Notes: generated by a model not told the origin, from the letters alone. A DNA stretch of 64,000 nt from Nocardioides sp. CER19 (GCF_029846275.1 NZ_JARVWS010000002.1:372001-436000), one strand, 5' to 3'; numbered from the stretch's first letter, positions 24,886 to 33,506 are shown. Numbers and translations are program-made.

Positions 24886-25272
24886 ATGACCACGACACTC
24901 GAGCCCGCGCCGGGCTTCAACGCCTTCGAGGCGTCCTGCCCGAGCCGGCGGCTGCTCGACACGATCGGCGACAAGTGGGTGAGCCTCGTCGTGGTGGCGC
25001 TCGGACTGCGTGGACCGCTCCGCTACTCGCAGCTCTCCGCGCAGATCGCCGGCGTGAGTCAGAAGATGCTCACGCAGACGCTGCGCGGCATGGAGCGCGA
25101 CGGCCTGCTGACGCGCACGGTCACGCCGTCGGTCCCCGTGCGGGTCGACTACGAGCTCACGCCCCTCGGCCTGTCCCTGCTCGACGTGCTGCAGCACCTC
25201 AAGGACTGGGCCGAGGAGCACATGGGCGAGGTCGACGCCGCCCGGGCGTCGTACGACGCGGCGAACGTCTGA
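24886..25272 (+). CDS. HxlR/DUF24-family transcriptional regulator (QorR-like)
   Basis: 128 aa. Winged helix with DTIGDKWVSLVVVALGLRGPLRYSQLSAQIAGVSQKMLTQTLRGMERDGLL. A single cysteine, Cys18 in CPSRRLL, lies where DUF24 redox sensors such as QorR and YodB place their sensing thiol. It is divergent from a quinone oxidoreductase; it probably represses that gene and itself until Cys18 is oxidised or alkylated by a quinone. GGAGG precedes the ATG. Confidence 0.87.
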   Translation: MTTTLEPAPGFNAFEASCPSRRLLDTIGDKWVSLVVVALGLRGPLRYSQLSAQIAGVSQKMLTQTLRGMERDGLLTRTVTPSVPVRVDYELTPLGLSLLDVLQHLKDWAEEHMGEVDAARASYDAANV

Positions 25273-25293
25273 GGCGCGCGCCGCGCCGGTGTC

Positions 25294-25710
25294 TCAGCGT
25301 CGCCAGCGCAGCCAGAGCAGGGCCGCGGCGTAGGTCACGCCGGCGAACCCGGCGAGCTGGAAGTAGGGCGACCCGTCCTCGCCGCGGGCGGTCTCGACGA
25401 GGGCCATCGCGATGATGACCAGGATCAGCACCACGCCGGTGAAGACCGTCGCGCTGCGGTCGAGCGCGTTGATCCGCTCGTCCTTGTGGTCGAGCAGGCC
25501 CTTGACGGTCTCGCTGTAGCGGCCGGCCAGCACCATGGCCGCCCCGATGACGATCATCGTGACGAACCCGCCGATCCCGAAGCCGCGCTCGCCCGCGGCC
25601 AGGCCGGTGGCCAGGTAGGCGATCCCGGCGGCGACGCACGCGCCAGGGGCCATCCAGCGGCTGCAGTACCAGGGCCTGGTCGCTTCCTTGGTCGCGGGAC
25701 TAGTCGACAT
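25294..25710 (-). CDS. Small multi-pass membrane protein paired with an XRE regulator
   Basis: 138 aa with about four membrane helices (residues 20-38, 45-63, 87-105, 115-134) and a charged cytoplasmic loop (LLDHKDERINALDR) in the middle. It overlaps the end of the XRE gene by 11 bp, so the two are coupled. Such DUF2178-like membrane proteins are commonly paired with a tiny XRE repressor in Gram-positive bacteria. The function is unknown; stress or envelope sensing is a guess. Confidence 0.65.
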   Translation of the reverse strand: MSTSPATKEATRPWYCSRWMAPGACVAAGIAYLATGLAAGERGFGIGGFVTMIVIGAAMVLAGRYSETVKGLLDHKDERINALDRSATVFTGVVLILVIIAMALVETARGEDGSPYFQLAGFAGVTYAAALLWLRWRR

Positions 25711-25891
25711 CGAACACCTCTTCCACGGTCAGGTCGAAGAACCGCGCGATGGCGATCGCCAGGGGGAGCGACGGCAGGTAGCGCCCGGTCTCGATGGAGT
25801 TCACGGTCTGTCGCGAGACCCCGAGCGCTCCGCCGAGGTCGGCCTGGGAGAGCCCGCGCGTGGAGCGCAGCTCCCTCACGACGTTCTTCAT
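25700..25891 (-). CDS. Small XRE-family transcriptional regulator
   Basis: 63 aa, just a helix-turn-helix domain: MKNVVRELRSTRGLSQADLG, then GALGVSRQTVNSIETGRYLPSLPLAIAIARFFDLTVEEVF. This is the YozG/YvaO-type compact repressor. Two near-identical palindromes lie directly upstream, so it is almost certainly autoregulated. No ribosome-binding site precedes the ATG and the promoter abuts it, suggesting a leaderless mRNA. Confidence 0.88.
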   Translation of the reverse strand: MKNVVRELRSTRGLSQADLGGALGVSRQTVNSIETGRYLPSLPLAIAIARFFDLTVEEVFDVD

Positions 25892-25892
25892 G

Positions 25893-25910
25893 TGTCAAGG
25901 ATGTTTGACA
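25893..25910. promoter_or_regulatory. XRE operator, proximal copy
   Basis: TGTCAAGGATGTTTGACA, arms TGTCAA/TTGACA. It lies two bases upstream of the XRE start codon and overlaps the presumed -10/transcription start. Confidence 0.75.
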
Positions 25911-25921
25911 CTGGGATCGGA

Positions 25922-25939
25922 TGTCAAGCATGTTTGACA
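25922..25939. promoter_or_regulatory. XRE operator, distal copy
   Basis: TGTCAAGCATGTTTGACA. It differs from the proximal copy at one of 18 bases and is centred 29 bp from it. On the minus strand its left arm supplies a perfect -35 TTGACA. It also lies 45 bp upstream of the divergent menJ start. Confidence 0.75.
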
Positions 25940-25983
25940 TCGGCGGCTGCCGGACGCCCACGGCCGTCTGGAAGGATGGGCGC

Positions 25984-27261
25984 ATGACCGCCCCGCTGCC
26001 CGCTTCGACAGACGTCCTGGTCGTCGGGGCCGGCCCGGCGGGCTCGGCGGCTGCCGCGTGGCTGGCGCGGGCGGGTCTGGACGTCCTGCTCACCGACATG
26101 GCGGTCTTCCCGCGTGACAAGACCTGCGGCGACGGCCTCACGCCGCGCGCGATCGACGAGCTGGTCCGGCTCGGGCTGGAGGACTGGGTGCGTGCGCACC
26201 CGGTCAACCGCGGCCTGCGGGCGCACGGCTTCGGCCAGACCCTCGAGCTGCCGTGGCCCGGCGACTCCTTGCCCGACTGGGGCTCGGCGGTCGCCCGGAC
26301 CGAGCTCGACGACCACCTGCGCACGACCGCGATCAAGTCGGGCGCGACCGCCGTGGACGGCGTCAAGGCGGTCGACGTACGCCGGGACGGCGGGCGCGTC
26401 GCGGCGGTCGTGTTCCGGGTGCCGACCGGCTCCGCCGGCGAGGACCGCCTCGTCGAGGTGGCCTGCCGGCGGCTGATCGTCGCCGACGGCGTGCGGTCCC
26501 CCCTCGGGAAGGTGCTCGGGCGCGAGTGGCACCGCGACACGGTCTACGGTGTCGCCGGCCGGTCCTACGCGACGTCGTCCGCGACCGACGACCCCTGGAT
26601 CAGCTCGCACCTCGAGCTGCGCGGCCCCGCGACGGGCTCGGGGACCAAGGGGGAGGTGCTCTCCGGCTACGGGTGGGTCTTCCCGCTCGGGACCGGCGAG
26701 GTGAACCTCGGTGCCGGCACGCTGGCGACGGCGAAGCGCCCGGCCGACGTGGCCATCAAGCCGCTGATGCGGCTCTACGCCGAGTCCATCCGCGACGCCT
26801 TCGGGCTCGAGGGCGACCTCCGTGCCGAGGCCTCGGCGCTGCTGCCGATGGGTGGCGCGGTCACCGGCGTCGCCGGGCCCAACTGGGCGCTGATCGGCGA
26901 CGCGGCGGGCTGCGTGAACCCGCTCAACGGCGAGGGCATCGACTACGGGCTCGAGACCGGCCGACTGGTCGCCGAGGAGCTGCTCTCGACCGGCGACCTC
27001 GCCCGTGTCTGGCCCGCGCTGCTGCGCGACCACTACGGGGAGGCGTTCTCGATCGCCCGTCGTCTGGCCGGCATCGCGACCAACCCGCGGCTGGTCGCCG
27101 CGCTCGGGCCCGTCGGCATGCGCTCCGACGCGCTCATGACGCTCGCCCTGCGCTGGATGGGCAACCTGGTCACCGACGAGGATCGCGACCGTGCGGCACG
27201 GGTGTGGCGCTGGGCCGGACGCCGGTCCCTCGCCCGGGACCACCGGCCGCCCTTCTCATGA
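25984..27261 (+). CDS. menJ: Geranylgeranyl reductase family flavoprotein, MenJ-like
   Basis: 425 aa. FAD-binding VVGAGPAGSAAAAWLARAGLDVLLTD, then FPRDKTCGDGLTPRAIDELVRLGL, the second FAD motif NWALIGDAAGCVNPLNGEGIDYGLETGR, and a C-terminus ending RRSLARDHRPPFS. It matches mycobacterial MenJ (Rv0561c) along its length. MenJ saturates one isoprene unit of menaquinone, giving MK-9(II-H2). The ATG at 25984 was chosen because the longer frame crosses the XRE operator. Next to the XRE pair by position only. Confidence 0.85.
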   Translation: MTAPLPASTDVLVVGAGPAGSAAAAWLARAGLDVLLTDMAVFPRDKTCGDGLTPRAIDELVRLGLEDWVRAHPVNRGLRAHGFGQTLELPWPGDSLPDWGSAVARTELDDHLRTTAIKSGATAVDGVKAVDVRRDGGRVAAVVFRVPTGSAGEDRLVEVACRRLIVADGVRSPLGKVLGREWHRDTVYGVAGRSYATSSATDDPWISSHLELRGPATGSGTKGEVLSGYGWVFPLGTGEVNLGAGTLATAKRPADVAIKPLMRLYAESIRDAFGLEGDLRAEASALLPMGGAVTGVAGPNWALIGDAAGCVNPLNGEGIDYGLETGRLVAEELLSTGDLARVWPALLRDHYGEAFSIARRLAGIATNPRLVAALGPVGMRSDALMTLALRWMGNLVTDEDRDRAARVWRWAGRRSLARDHRPPFS

Positions 27262-27268
27262 GCACCGC

Positions 27269-28192
27269 ATGAGCCCGGCCGCACCGCGTCGGCGCCGTCT
27301 GCCCCAGGTCCAGCGCGTCGCCGCGTACGCCGTCATCCTCCGCGACGACCGGATCCTGCTCAGCCGCCTGTCGGACGCGCTGACGCGCACGCCGCTGTGG
27401 ACGCTCCCGGGAGGCGGGCTCGACCACGGCGAGGACCCACGCGCGGCGGTGGTGCGCGAGGTCTACGAGGAGACCGGCCTCGCCGTCACGGTGGGCGAGA
27501 CCGCCTGGGTGCTGTCCGCGCACCGTGCGAACACCTGGCGGCGCGGACGCAACGTGGACGCCCATGCTCTGCGGATCGTCTACGACGGCTGGGTGCCGCT
27601 CGACTCCCCGGAGCCGAAGACCGTCGAGGTCGGCGGGTCGACGGCCGAGGCGGCCTGGCTGCCGCTGGGCGAGGTCCTGTCCGGCGAGGTGCCCACGCTG
27701 CCGCTCGTGCTCGAGGCACTCGAGCAGCACCGGATCGCGCGGGTGCAGCGGGTGGCGTCGTACGCACTGATCCTGCGCGGACGGGCGCCGGACCAGGAGG
27801 TGCTGCTCACCCGGATCGCGCCGCACGCGGTCCACGGCGGGAAGTGGCACCTGCCGGGCGGCGGTCTCGACTTCCAGGAGGACCCGCGCGACGGGCTGGT
27901 CCGCGAGGTCCACGAGGAGACCGGCCTGGCCGTCACGCTCGGCGACCCGCTGGAGGTGCACGACATCGCGCTCACGGGGGTCGCGCCGAGCGGGCGGTTG
28001 GAGGAGTTCCACGGGATCCACCTGATCTTCGTCGGCACGGTCGCACCGGGCGAGGACCCGCGGGTGGTCGAGGTGGACGGCACGACCGACGCGGTCGCCT
28101 GGGTGCCGCTCGGGTCCGTCCACGACCTGACCGTCACCAGCACGGTGACGGCGGCGCTGGACGCCTACGCGCGCCGAGCCTCCTCCGAGTGA
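27269..28192 (+). CDS. Tandem-Nudix hydrolase (two Nudix domains in one chain)
   Basis: 307 aa with two complete Nudix domains. Domain 1 (about residues 12-150) has box GGLDHGEDPRAAVVREVYEE plus TGL; domain 2 (about 155-300) has GGLDFQEDPRDGLVREVHEE plus TGL. Both keep G-x5-E-x7-REVxEExG, so both should bind metal and cleave a nucleoside-diphosphate-X bond. Each domain begins alike (VQRVAAYAVILR and VQRVASYALILR), pointing to internal duplication. It starts 7 bp after menJ. The substrate is unknown. Confidence 0.87.
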   Translation: MSPAAPRRRRLPQVQRVAAYAVILRDDRILLSRLSDALTRTPLWTLPGGGLDHGEDPRAAVVREVYEETGLAVTVGETAWVLSAHRANTWRRGRNVDAHALRIVYDGWVPLDSPEPKTVEVGGSTAEAAWLPLGEVLSGEVPTLPLVLEALEQHRIARVQRVASYALILRGRAPDQEVLLTRIAPHAVHGGKWHLPGGGLDFQEDPRDGLVREVHEETGLAVTLGDPLEVHDIALTGVAPSGRLEEFHGIHLIFVGTVAPGEDPRVVEVDGTTDAVAWVPLGSVHDLTVTSTVTAALDAYARRASSE

Positions 28193-28196
28193 AGGG

Positions 28197-28225
28197 CTGA
28201 CAGGCCGGCTCCGGGGCTTTACTGT
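28197..28225 (+). promoter_or_regulatory. Promoter for the lipoprotein gene (leaderless)
   Basis: CTGACA (28197-28202), 17-bp spacer, TACTGT (28220-28225). The GTG start at 28233 is seven bases later, where transcription should begin. Confidence 0.55.
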
Positions 28226-28232
28226 CAGCGGC

Positions 28233-28736
28233 GTGAGGCACGCGCTGCTCCTGCTGGTGCCGGTGATGGTGACCGCCGGCTGCACCGGTTCGTCCGACGA
28301 CCGGCCCGCGGCCGGCGCCTCGGCGCCCCCGCACGCCGCGGTCACCACTCCTCCCCAGCCGGCCGTGACCTGCGAGAAGCCCTCGAAGCGGCTGCTCCGG
28401 TGGGCGGGCGTGTCGGTCGCGAGCCAGCCAGGCCCCATCACGGCCTCGGCGCTGGTCCATGCGGCGCACACGTCCAGCGGCGACTGGTACGTCCTCGCCG
28501 TCGAGCGCGCCTACGTCCACGACGATGGCAGTCTCGCGGGCGGTACCTCCCGCAGCCTCGCCCTCACCAACGCCGCCGGGGCCGGCACCAGCGACCCGCA
28601 CCTGATCGACATCGGCTTCCCCAGCAAGGACGGCGGGGTGGAGCAGGACTGGCACCACGTCAGCTGGACCGGGGAGACGCTCACCTCCGGCCGGCACGCG
28701 GCCGACGTGGCGCTCGGCTGTCTCGATCACGCTTGA
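28233..28736 (+). CDS. Putative lipoprotein of unknown function
   Basis: 167 aa. Signal peptide MRHALLLLVPVMVTAGC with lipobox VTAG-C (Cys17), then a Ser/Ala/Pro-rich linker and a domain of about 120 residues with YVLAVERAYVHDDGSLAGGTSRSLAL. I recognise no family. The GTG start is supported by the promoter directly upstream. It stands alone between the Nudix gene and the dehydrogenase gene. Confidence 0.75.
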   Translation: MRHALLLLVPVMVTAGCTGSSDDRPAAGASAPPHAAVTTPPQPAVTCEKPSKRLLRWAGVSVASQPGPITASALVHAAHTSSGDWYVLAVERAYVHDDGSLAGGTSRSLALTNAAGAGTSDPHLIDIGFPSKDGGVEQDWHHVSWTGETLTSGRHAADVALGCLDHA

Positions 28737-28855
28737 CGGCTGCCGGCGTGCGGCGTCAGCTCAAGGGATGGCAGAAGTCGCCACGTGGCCGATCCGGACG
28801 TCCACGCCCTCGGCTGCGTCCGGCCGGCCGTCGCCCGTCTGGGAGAATGCCAGGC

Positions 28856-31639
28856 GTGACCGCCGTTGCCCTCGACCTCGCCGCGGAGCTTCGCAGTCGC
28901 GGCGTCAGCGGAGTCGACGACTCGACGCTGGCGACAGCGCTCTACAGCTCCGACGCCTCGCTCTACCGGCTGGTGCCGCAGGTCGTCGTCAAGCCGCGGC
29001 ACACCGACGAGCTGGTCGCGATCCACGAGGCCTCGCGGGCCCTCGGGGTGCCGGTCACCCTCCGCGGCGCGGGCACGAGCATCGCCGGCAACGCGGTCGG
29101 CACCGGCATCGTCGTGGACACCCGGCTGCTCAACCGCGTCCTCGCGATCGACCCCGACGCCCGCACCGCGCGCGTCGAGCCGGGCCTCGTCCACGCGGAC
29201 CTGCAGCGGGCGGCGGCGCCGTACGGCCTGCGCTTCGGACCCGACCCGTCCACGCACCCGCGCTGCACGATCGGCGGCATGATCGGCAACAACGCCTGCG
29301 GCTCGCGGGCGCTGGGCTACGGCCGCACCGTCGACAACGTCGAGGCGATGACCGTCGTGTGGGGGAGCGGCGAGGTCGCCACGTATGACGGCTCGGCCCC
29401 CGCCGGCGCCGCGGCGACCGGCCTGCTGGAGATCGCCGACGCCAACCTCGCCCACCTGCGCACCGAGTTCGGCCGGTTCGGGCGGCAGGTCAGCGGCTAC
29501 TCGCTGGAGCACCTGCTCCCGGAGAAGGGCCGCCGGATCGACCGGTTCCTGGTCGGTACGGAGGGCACCCTCGCGACCGTCCTCGAGGCGACCGTGCGGC
29601 TCGTGCAGGACGAGCCCGGCCGCCTGCTGCTCGTGCTCGGCTACCCGACGATGCACGAGGCCGCCGACGCGGTGCCCGGCCTGCTCGCGGCCGCCGCCGG
29701 CCGGCTCATCGCGTGCGAGGGGATGGACGCCCGGATCGTCGAGCTCGTCCGCGCCAAGGGCGGCGCCGTCCCCGAGCTCCCGAAGGGCGGCGGCTGGCTG
29801 ATGGCCGAGGTCGCCGGCCCCGACGCCCCCGACCTCGTGGAGCGGCTGCGCGCGGCGGGCGGGGCGCTCGACGCCCGCCTGGTCACCGACACCGCCGAGG
29901 CCGCGACACTGTGGCGGATCCGCGAGGACGGCGCGGGCCTGGCCGGGCGCTCGCTGCCCACGCCGGCGTACTCCGGCTGGGAGGACGCCGCCGTCCCGCC
30001 CGAGCACCTCGGCGCCTGGCTGCGCGACTTCGACGAGATCCTGGCCGGTCACGGGCTCCAAGGCGTGCCCTACGGCCACTTCGGCGACGGCTGCATCCAC
30101 TGCCGCATCGACTTCCCGTTCGCGCCGGGCGACCCGGCCTCTGCCGGGGTCTTCCGCGACTTCATGACCGCGTGCGCGCACAAGCTGAAGGACTACGGCG
30201 GCTCGCTCTCGGGCGAGCACGGCGACGGCCGGGTCCGCTCCGAGCTGCTGCCGCTGATGTACGACGACCACTCGATCGCCCTCTTCGGGTCGGTCAAGCG
30301 GCTGGTGGACCCGAACGCGCTCATGAACCCGGGCAACATCGTCGACCCGGCCTCCATCACCGAGGACCTGCGCCCGGTGCGCCCGCGCGCCAGCGTCCGG
30401 CCCGCGCTCCGGCTCGTCCACGACGACGGCGACCTCGGCGCCGCTGTGCACCGCTGCACCGGCGTCGGCAAGTGCGTCGCCCCGCACACGAACGGCGTCA
30501 TGTGCCCCTCCTACCTCGCCACCGGCAACGAGAAGGACGCCACCCGCGGCCGCGCCCGCGTGCTTCAGGAGGCGCTCGACGGCGGCCTGGTGCACGGCCT
30601 GTCCGACCCGGCGGTCCACGAGGCGCTCGACCTGTGCCTGGCCTGCAAGGGCTGCGCGTCGGACTGCCCGACGGGCATCGACATGGCGACGTACAAGTCC
30701 GAGGTCCTGCACCAGAGCTATGCCGGCCGGCGCCGGCCCCGGTCGCACTACCTGCTCGGGCGGCTGCCGTTCTGGGCGAGGCTGGGCGCCCCGTTCGCCA
30801 GGCTCACCAACCTCCTGATGCGGCTCGCGCCGCTCGCCTGGATCGCGAAGTGGTTCGCCGGCATCGACCAACGACGGTCGGTCCCGCGGTTCGCGCCGGT
30901 GACGCTGAAGCGGTCGGCGGCCACCGCGTCGTTGGGCGAGGCCACGCCCGACGTGTGGGTGTGGGCCGACTCGTTCACCGACCACTTCTTCACCCGGTCG
31001 GGGCAGGCGGCGATCCGCTACCTCGAGGCCCAGGGCCTGACCGTGCGAGTCATCTCCGACCGGGCCTGCTGCGGCCTCACCTGGATCACCACCGGCCAGC
31101 TCGACCAGGCCCGCTCGATCATGGAGCGGACCGTCCGCACGCTGGCGCCGTACGTCGCCTCCGGTGTGCCCGTGATCGGGCTGGAGCCGTCGTGCCTGGC
31201 CACCCTGCGGTCGGACTCGGTGGAGCTGTCGGCCCTGCCCGAGGCGCGCACCGTGGCGGACGGGATGCTGACCTTCGCCGAGCTCGTGACGCGCCTCGAC
31301 CTGCCGCTGCCCGACCTGGCCGGCGTCGAGGTGGTCGCCCAGCCGCACTGCCACCAGCACGCGGTGCTCGGCTGGGCCGCCGACCAGCGCCTCCTGGAGA
31401 AGGCAGGTGCGACGGTCACCAAGGTGGCGGGCTGCTGCGGCCTGGCCGGGAACTTCGGCGTCGAGGAGGGGCACTACGAGGTCTCCGTCGCCGTCGCCGA
31501 GACCCACCTGCTGCCCGCGGTCCGGTCGCACCCCGACGCGGTCGTGCTCGCCGACGGCATGTCCTGCCGGGTCCAGCTCGACGACCTGGCGCAGGTACCG
31601 ACCATGCACCTGGCCGAGCTGTTCGCCTCGCGGCTCTGA
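28856..31639 (+). CDS. FAD-linked oxidase/Fe-S oxidoreductase fusion (GlcD-GlcF-like, YdiJ type)
   Basis: 927 aa. The N-terminal half is an FAD-binding PCMH domain (PVTLRGAGTSIAGNAVGTGIVVDT, CTIGGMIGNNACGSRALGYGRTVDN) and FAD-oxidase C domain (GEHGDGRVRSELL). The middle carries ferredoxin-type cysteines (RCTGVGKC ... MCPSY; CLACKGCASDCPTGID). The C-terminal CCG domains contain DRACCGLTW and VAGCCGLAGNFG. This is the D-lactate/D-2-hydroxyglutarate dehydrogenase architecture, like E. coli YdiJ. The GTG at 28856 has GGGAGA at good spacing; an ATG at 28847 is possible. The substrate is not determinable. Confidence 0.88.
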   Translation: MTAVALDLAAELRSRGVSGVDDSTLATALYSSDASLYRLVPQVVVKPRHTDELVAIHEASRALGVPVTLRGAGTSIAGNAVGTGIVVDTRLLNRVLAIDPDARTARVEPGLVHADLQRAAAPYGLRFGPDPSTHPRCTIGGMIGNNACGSRALGYGRTVDNVEAMTVVWGSGEVATYDGSAPAGAAATGLLEIADANLAHLRTEFGRFGRQVSGYSLEHLLPEKGRRIDRFLVGTEGTLATVLEATVRLVQDEPGRLLLVLGYPTMHEAADAVPGLLAAAAGRLIACEGMDARIVELVRAKGGAVPELPKGGGWLMAEVAGPDAPDLVERLRAAGGALDARLVTDTAEAATLWRIREDGAGLAGRSLPTPAYSGWEDAAVPPEHLGAWLRDFDEILAGHGLQGVPYGHFGDGCIHCRIDFPFAPGDPASAGVFRDFMTACAHKLKDYGGSLSGEHGDGRVRSELLPLMYDDHSIALFGSVKRLVDPNALMNPGNIVDPASITEDLRPVRPRASVRPALRLVHDDGDLGAAVHRCTGVGKCVAPHTNGVMCPSYLATGNEKDATRGRARVLQEALDGGLVHGLSDPAVHEALDLCLACKGCASDCPTGIDMATYKSEVLHQSYAGRRRPRSHYLLGRLPFWARLGAPFARLTNLLMRLAPLAWIAKWFAGIDQRRSVPRFAPVTLKRSAATASLGEATPDVWVWADSFTDHFFTRSGQAAIRYLEAQGLTVRVISDRACCGLTWITTGQLDQARSIMERTVRTLAPYVASGVPVIGLEPSCLATLRSDSVELSALPEARTVADGMLTFAELVTRLDLPLPDLAGVEVVAQPHCHQHAVLGWAADQRLLEKAGATVTKVAGCCGLAGNFGVEEGHYEVSVAVAETHLLPAVRSHPDAVVLADGMSCRVQLDDLAQVPTMHLAELFASRL

Positions 31640-31739
31640 CAGGCCGGTCGCCGTCCACAGCCCTGCGCTGAAGCCGGCTCCTCCACACGCCGGGGCCGGG
31701 CTGCCCGGGACTGTCGGTGGCGAGGCGGATGCTGGAGGC

Positions 31740-32156
31740 ATGACCGAGCAGACCTTCCGGCCGGTGTTCCGCACCCAGGCCGATGTGGAGAAGTTCTGGA
31801 CAACGATCTGCCACCCGCTCGGGTGGCGGACCCGCGAGCTCTGGGTCGTCCTCGTCGACGAGGACGGAGAGCCGTTCCCCTCGGTGCACCAGATCTCCGA
31901 CCTGCCCCAGGAGCCCGACGCGCACGACGTCGGACGACTGCTCGACGGATGCCGCGGCCTCCTCGAGGAGTTCGACCCGGGTGGCAGTGTCGCAACCCTG
32001 CTGTGTCGCCCGGGCGAGCAGCGCCTCACGGCCTCCGACCGCGAGTGGGTCAGGGCACTGACCGGCATCGCCCGCGGCAGCGGAGTGGTGCTGGAGGTGG
32101 TCCACGTCGCCAGCGACGCGGCGATCACCCCGGTGCCGATGGACGCGGTCGCGTGA
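31740..32156 (+). CDS. Hypothetical protein
   Basis: 138 aa, acidic and soluble: no signal peptide or membrane helix. It reads like a compact alpha/beta domain (WRTRELWVVLVDEDGEPFPSVHQISDLP ... ATLLCRPGEQRLTASDREWVRALTGIA). It resembles actinobacterial hypotheticals of unknown function. GGAGG lies immediately before the ATG. It is not obviously linked to its neighbours. Confidence 0.65.
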   Translation: MTEQTFRPVFRTQADVEKFWTTICHPLGWRTRELWVVLVDEDGEPFPSVHQISDLPQEPDAHDVGRLLDGCRGLLEEFDPGGSVATLLCRPGEQRLTASDREWVRALTGIARGSGVVLEVVHVASDAAITPVPMDAVA

Positions 32157-32194
32157 TCGTGGCCAGCGATGCGGCCCGCTCGCCACCCGGCTCC

Positions 32195-32200
32195 TAGAAT
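32195..32200 (+). promoter_or_regulatory. -10 box for a leaderless small-protein mRNA
   Basis: TAGAAT, six bases before the GTG at 32207. No matching -35 is visible. Confidence 0.45.
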
Positions 32201-32206
32201 CGAGGG

Positions 32207-32293
32207 GTGAACCCCCGCCACCGCCGACTCGTCATCCCGGCGGCGCTGGTGGTGCTCCTCCTCATCGTCCTCATCGCCCAGGTGTTCAAGTGA
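32207..32293 (+). CDS. 28-aa single-pass membrane protein
   Basis: GTG-started frame of 28 codons. A basic head (MNPRHRRLV) is followed by IPAALVVLLLIVLIAQVF, an 18-residue hydrophobic helix, then Lys-stop. It has its own -10 box at leaderless distance and ends 7 bp before the methyltransferase gene. The sharp positive-head/hydrophobic-helix pattern argues for a real small membrane protein. It is too short for homology to be informative; function unknown. Confidence 0.55.
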   Translation: MNPRHRRLVIPAALVVLLLIVLIAQVFK

Positions 32294-32300
32294 CCACCGC

Positions 32301-33506
32301 ATGACCGAGCCGCTGCTGCGTGCGCTCAACCGCATGCGCACCCTGATCCTCGACCCCGAGACGCTGGTCAAGGCGGTCGCGTCCGGGCGCCAGAAGGGCG
32401 AGCAGGCGCCGCCGTGGCGGCGCGTCGAGCTGCGCTACGTCGACCTCAAGGCCGGCCGCCAGCTGCAGGTCACGAAGTACGACGCCACCCAGGCGTTCAC
32501 CTCCAACCACGACGCGGACAGCGCGCGGGAACTGGTCGACGAGCTCATCGACCTGCCGTTCGGGCACTGGAACGTCGCCACCACGACCGAGGACCACGCG
32601 CTGCGGGTGACGAAGAAGCTCGAGGCGGTCGTCAACACGAGCCCGCGGACGGCGCCTGTCGAGGCGGTCCGCGGCCACGACCAGCCGAAGGCACGGCTGC
32701 TGCCGGAGGACGACCCGGTCTTCGTCGCGCTCGGGATCTCCGACCAGCAGGGCCGGCTCAAACCGAGCCGCCAGGCCAAGTACCGGCAGGTCGAGGAGTT
32801 CCTCCGACTGCTCGACGCCTCCGTGACCGAGGCGATCGACAAGGGGCACCTGCGCCGCCCGGCCGCTGACGAGCCGCTGCGCATCGTCGACCTCGGTTGC
32901 GGCAACGGCTACCTGACGTTCGCGGCACAGCGCTACCTCACCAGCGTCAGGCAGCTCCCCGTCGTCGTCACGGGCGTCGACGTCAAGGAGCAGTCGCGCG
33001 ACCACAACGCGTCGGTGGCCCGCGACCTGGGCGTCGAGGCTGAGTTCGTCGCGGGCACCATCTCCGGGGTCGACCTGCCGCAGCTGCCGGACGTCGTCCT
33101 CGCGCTGCACGCCTGCGACACGGCCACCGACGACGCGCTCGCCCGAGCGGTCGAGTGGGAGGCCCCGCTCGTGCTGGCCGCGCCCTGCTGCCACCACGAC
33201 ATCGCCGCCCAGCTCCGCAAGGCACCGACCCCGGCGCCCTACGCGATGCTCACGCGGCACGGCATCCTCCGTGAGCGCCTCGCCGACACCCTGACCGACG
33301 CGCTGCGCGCCTCCCTCATGCGGCTGTCCGGCTACCGCGTCGACGTCGTCCAGTTCGTCGAGAGCCAGCACACGCCGCGCAACACGATGCTCCGCGCCGT
33401 CCGGACGAGCGGGCCGGTCACGGGCGGCTCCGTGCGCAAGGAGTACGACGACCTGGTGGACACCTGGGGTCTCAAGCCGAGGCTCGGGGAGCTCCTGGGT
33501 GCCTAG
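32301..33506 (+). CDS. Class I SAM-dependent methyltransferase (Methyltransf_32 type)
   Basis: 401 aa. The SAM-binding motif I is IVDLGCGNGYLTF (about residues 195-207). The acidic motif is VTGVDVKEQ, followed by VVLALHACDTATDDAL and APCCHHDI, both typical of the Methyltransf_32 (METTL25/GSTCD-like) family. The N-terminal 160 residues form a separate domain. The substrate is unknown; relatives are suspected RNA or protein methylases. The stop overlaps the next gene by 8 bp. Confidence 0.82.
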   Translation: MTEPLLRALNRMRTLILDPETLVKAVASGRQKGEQAPPWRRVELRYVDLKAGRQLQVTKYDATQAFTSNHDADSARELVDELIDLPFGHWNVATTTEDHALRVTKKLEAVVNTSPRTAPVEAVRGHDQPKARLLPEDDPVFVALGISDQQGRLKPSRQAKYRQVEEFLRLLDASVTEAIDKGHLRRPAADEPLRIVDLGCGNGYLTFAAQRYLTSVRQLPVVVTGVDVKEQSRDHNASVARDLGVEAEFVAGTISGVDLPQLPDVVLALHACDTATDDALARAVEWEAPLVLAAPCCHHDIAAQLRKAPTPAPYAMLTRHGILRERLADTLTDALRASLMRLSGYRVDVVQFVESQHTPRNTMLRAVRTSGPVTGGSVRKEYDDLVDTWGLKPRLGELLGA

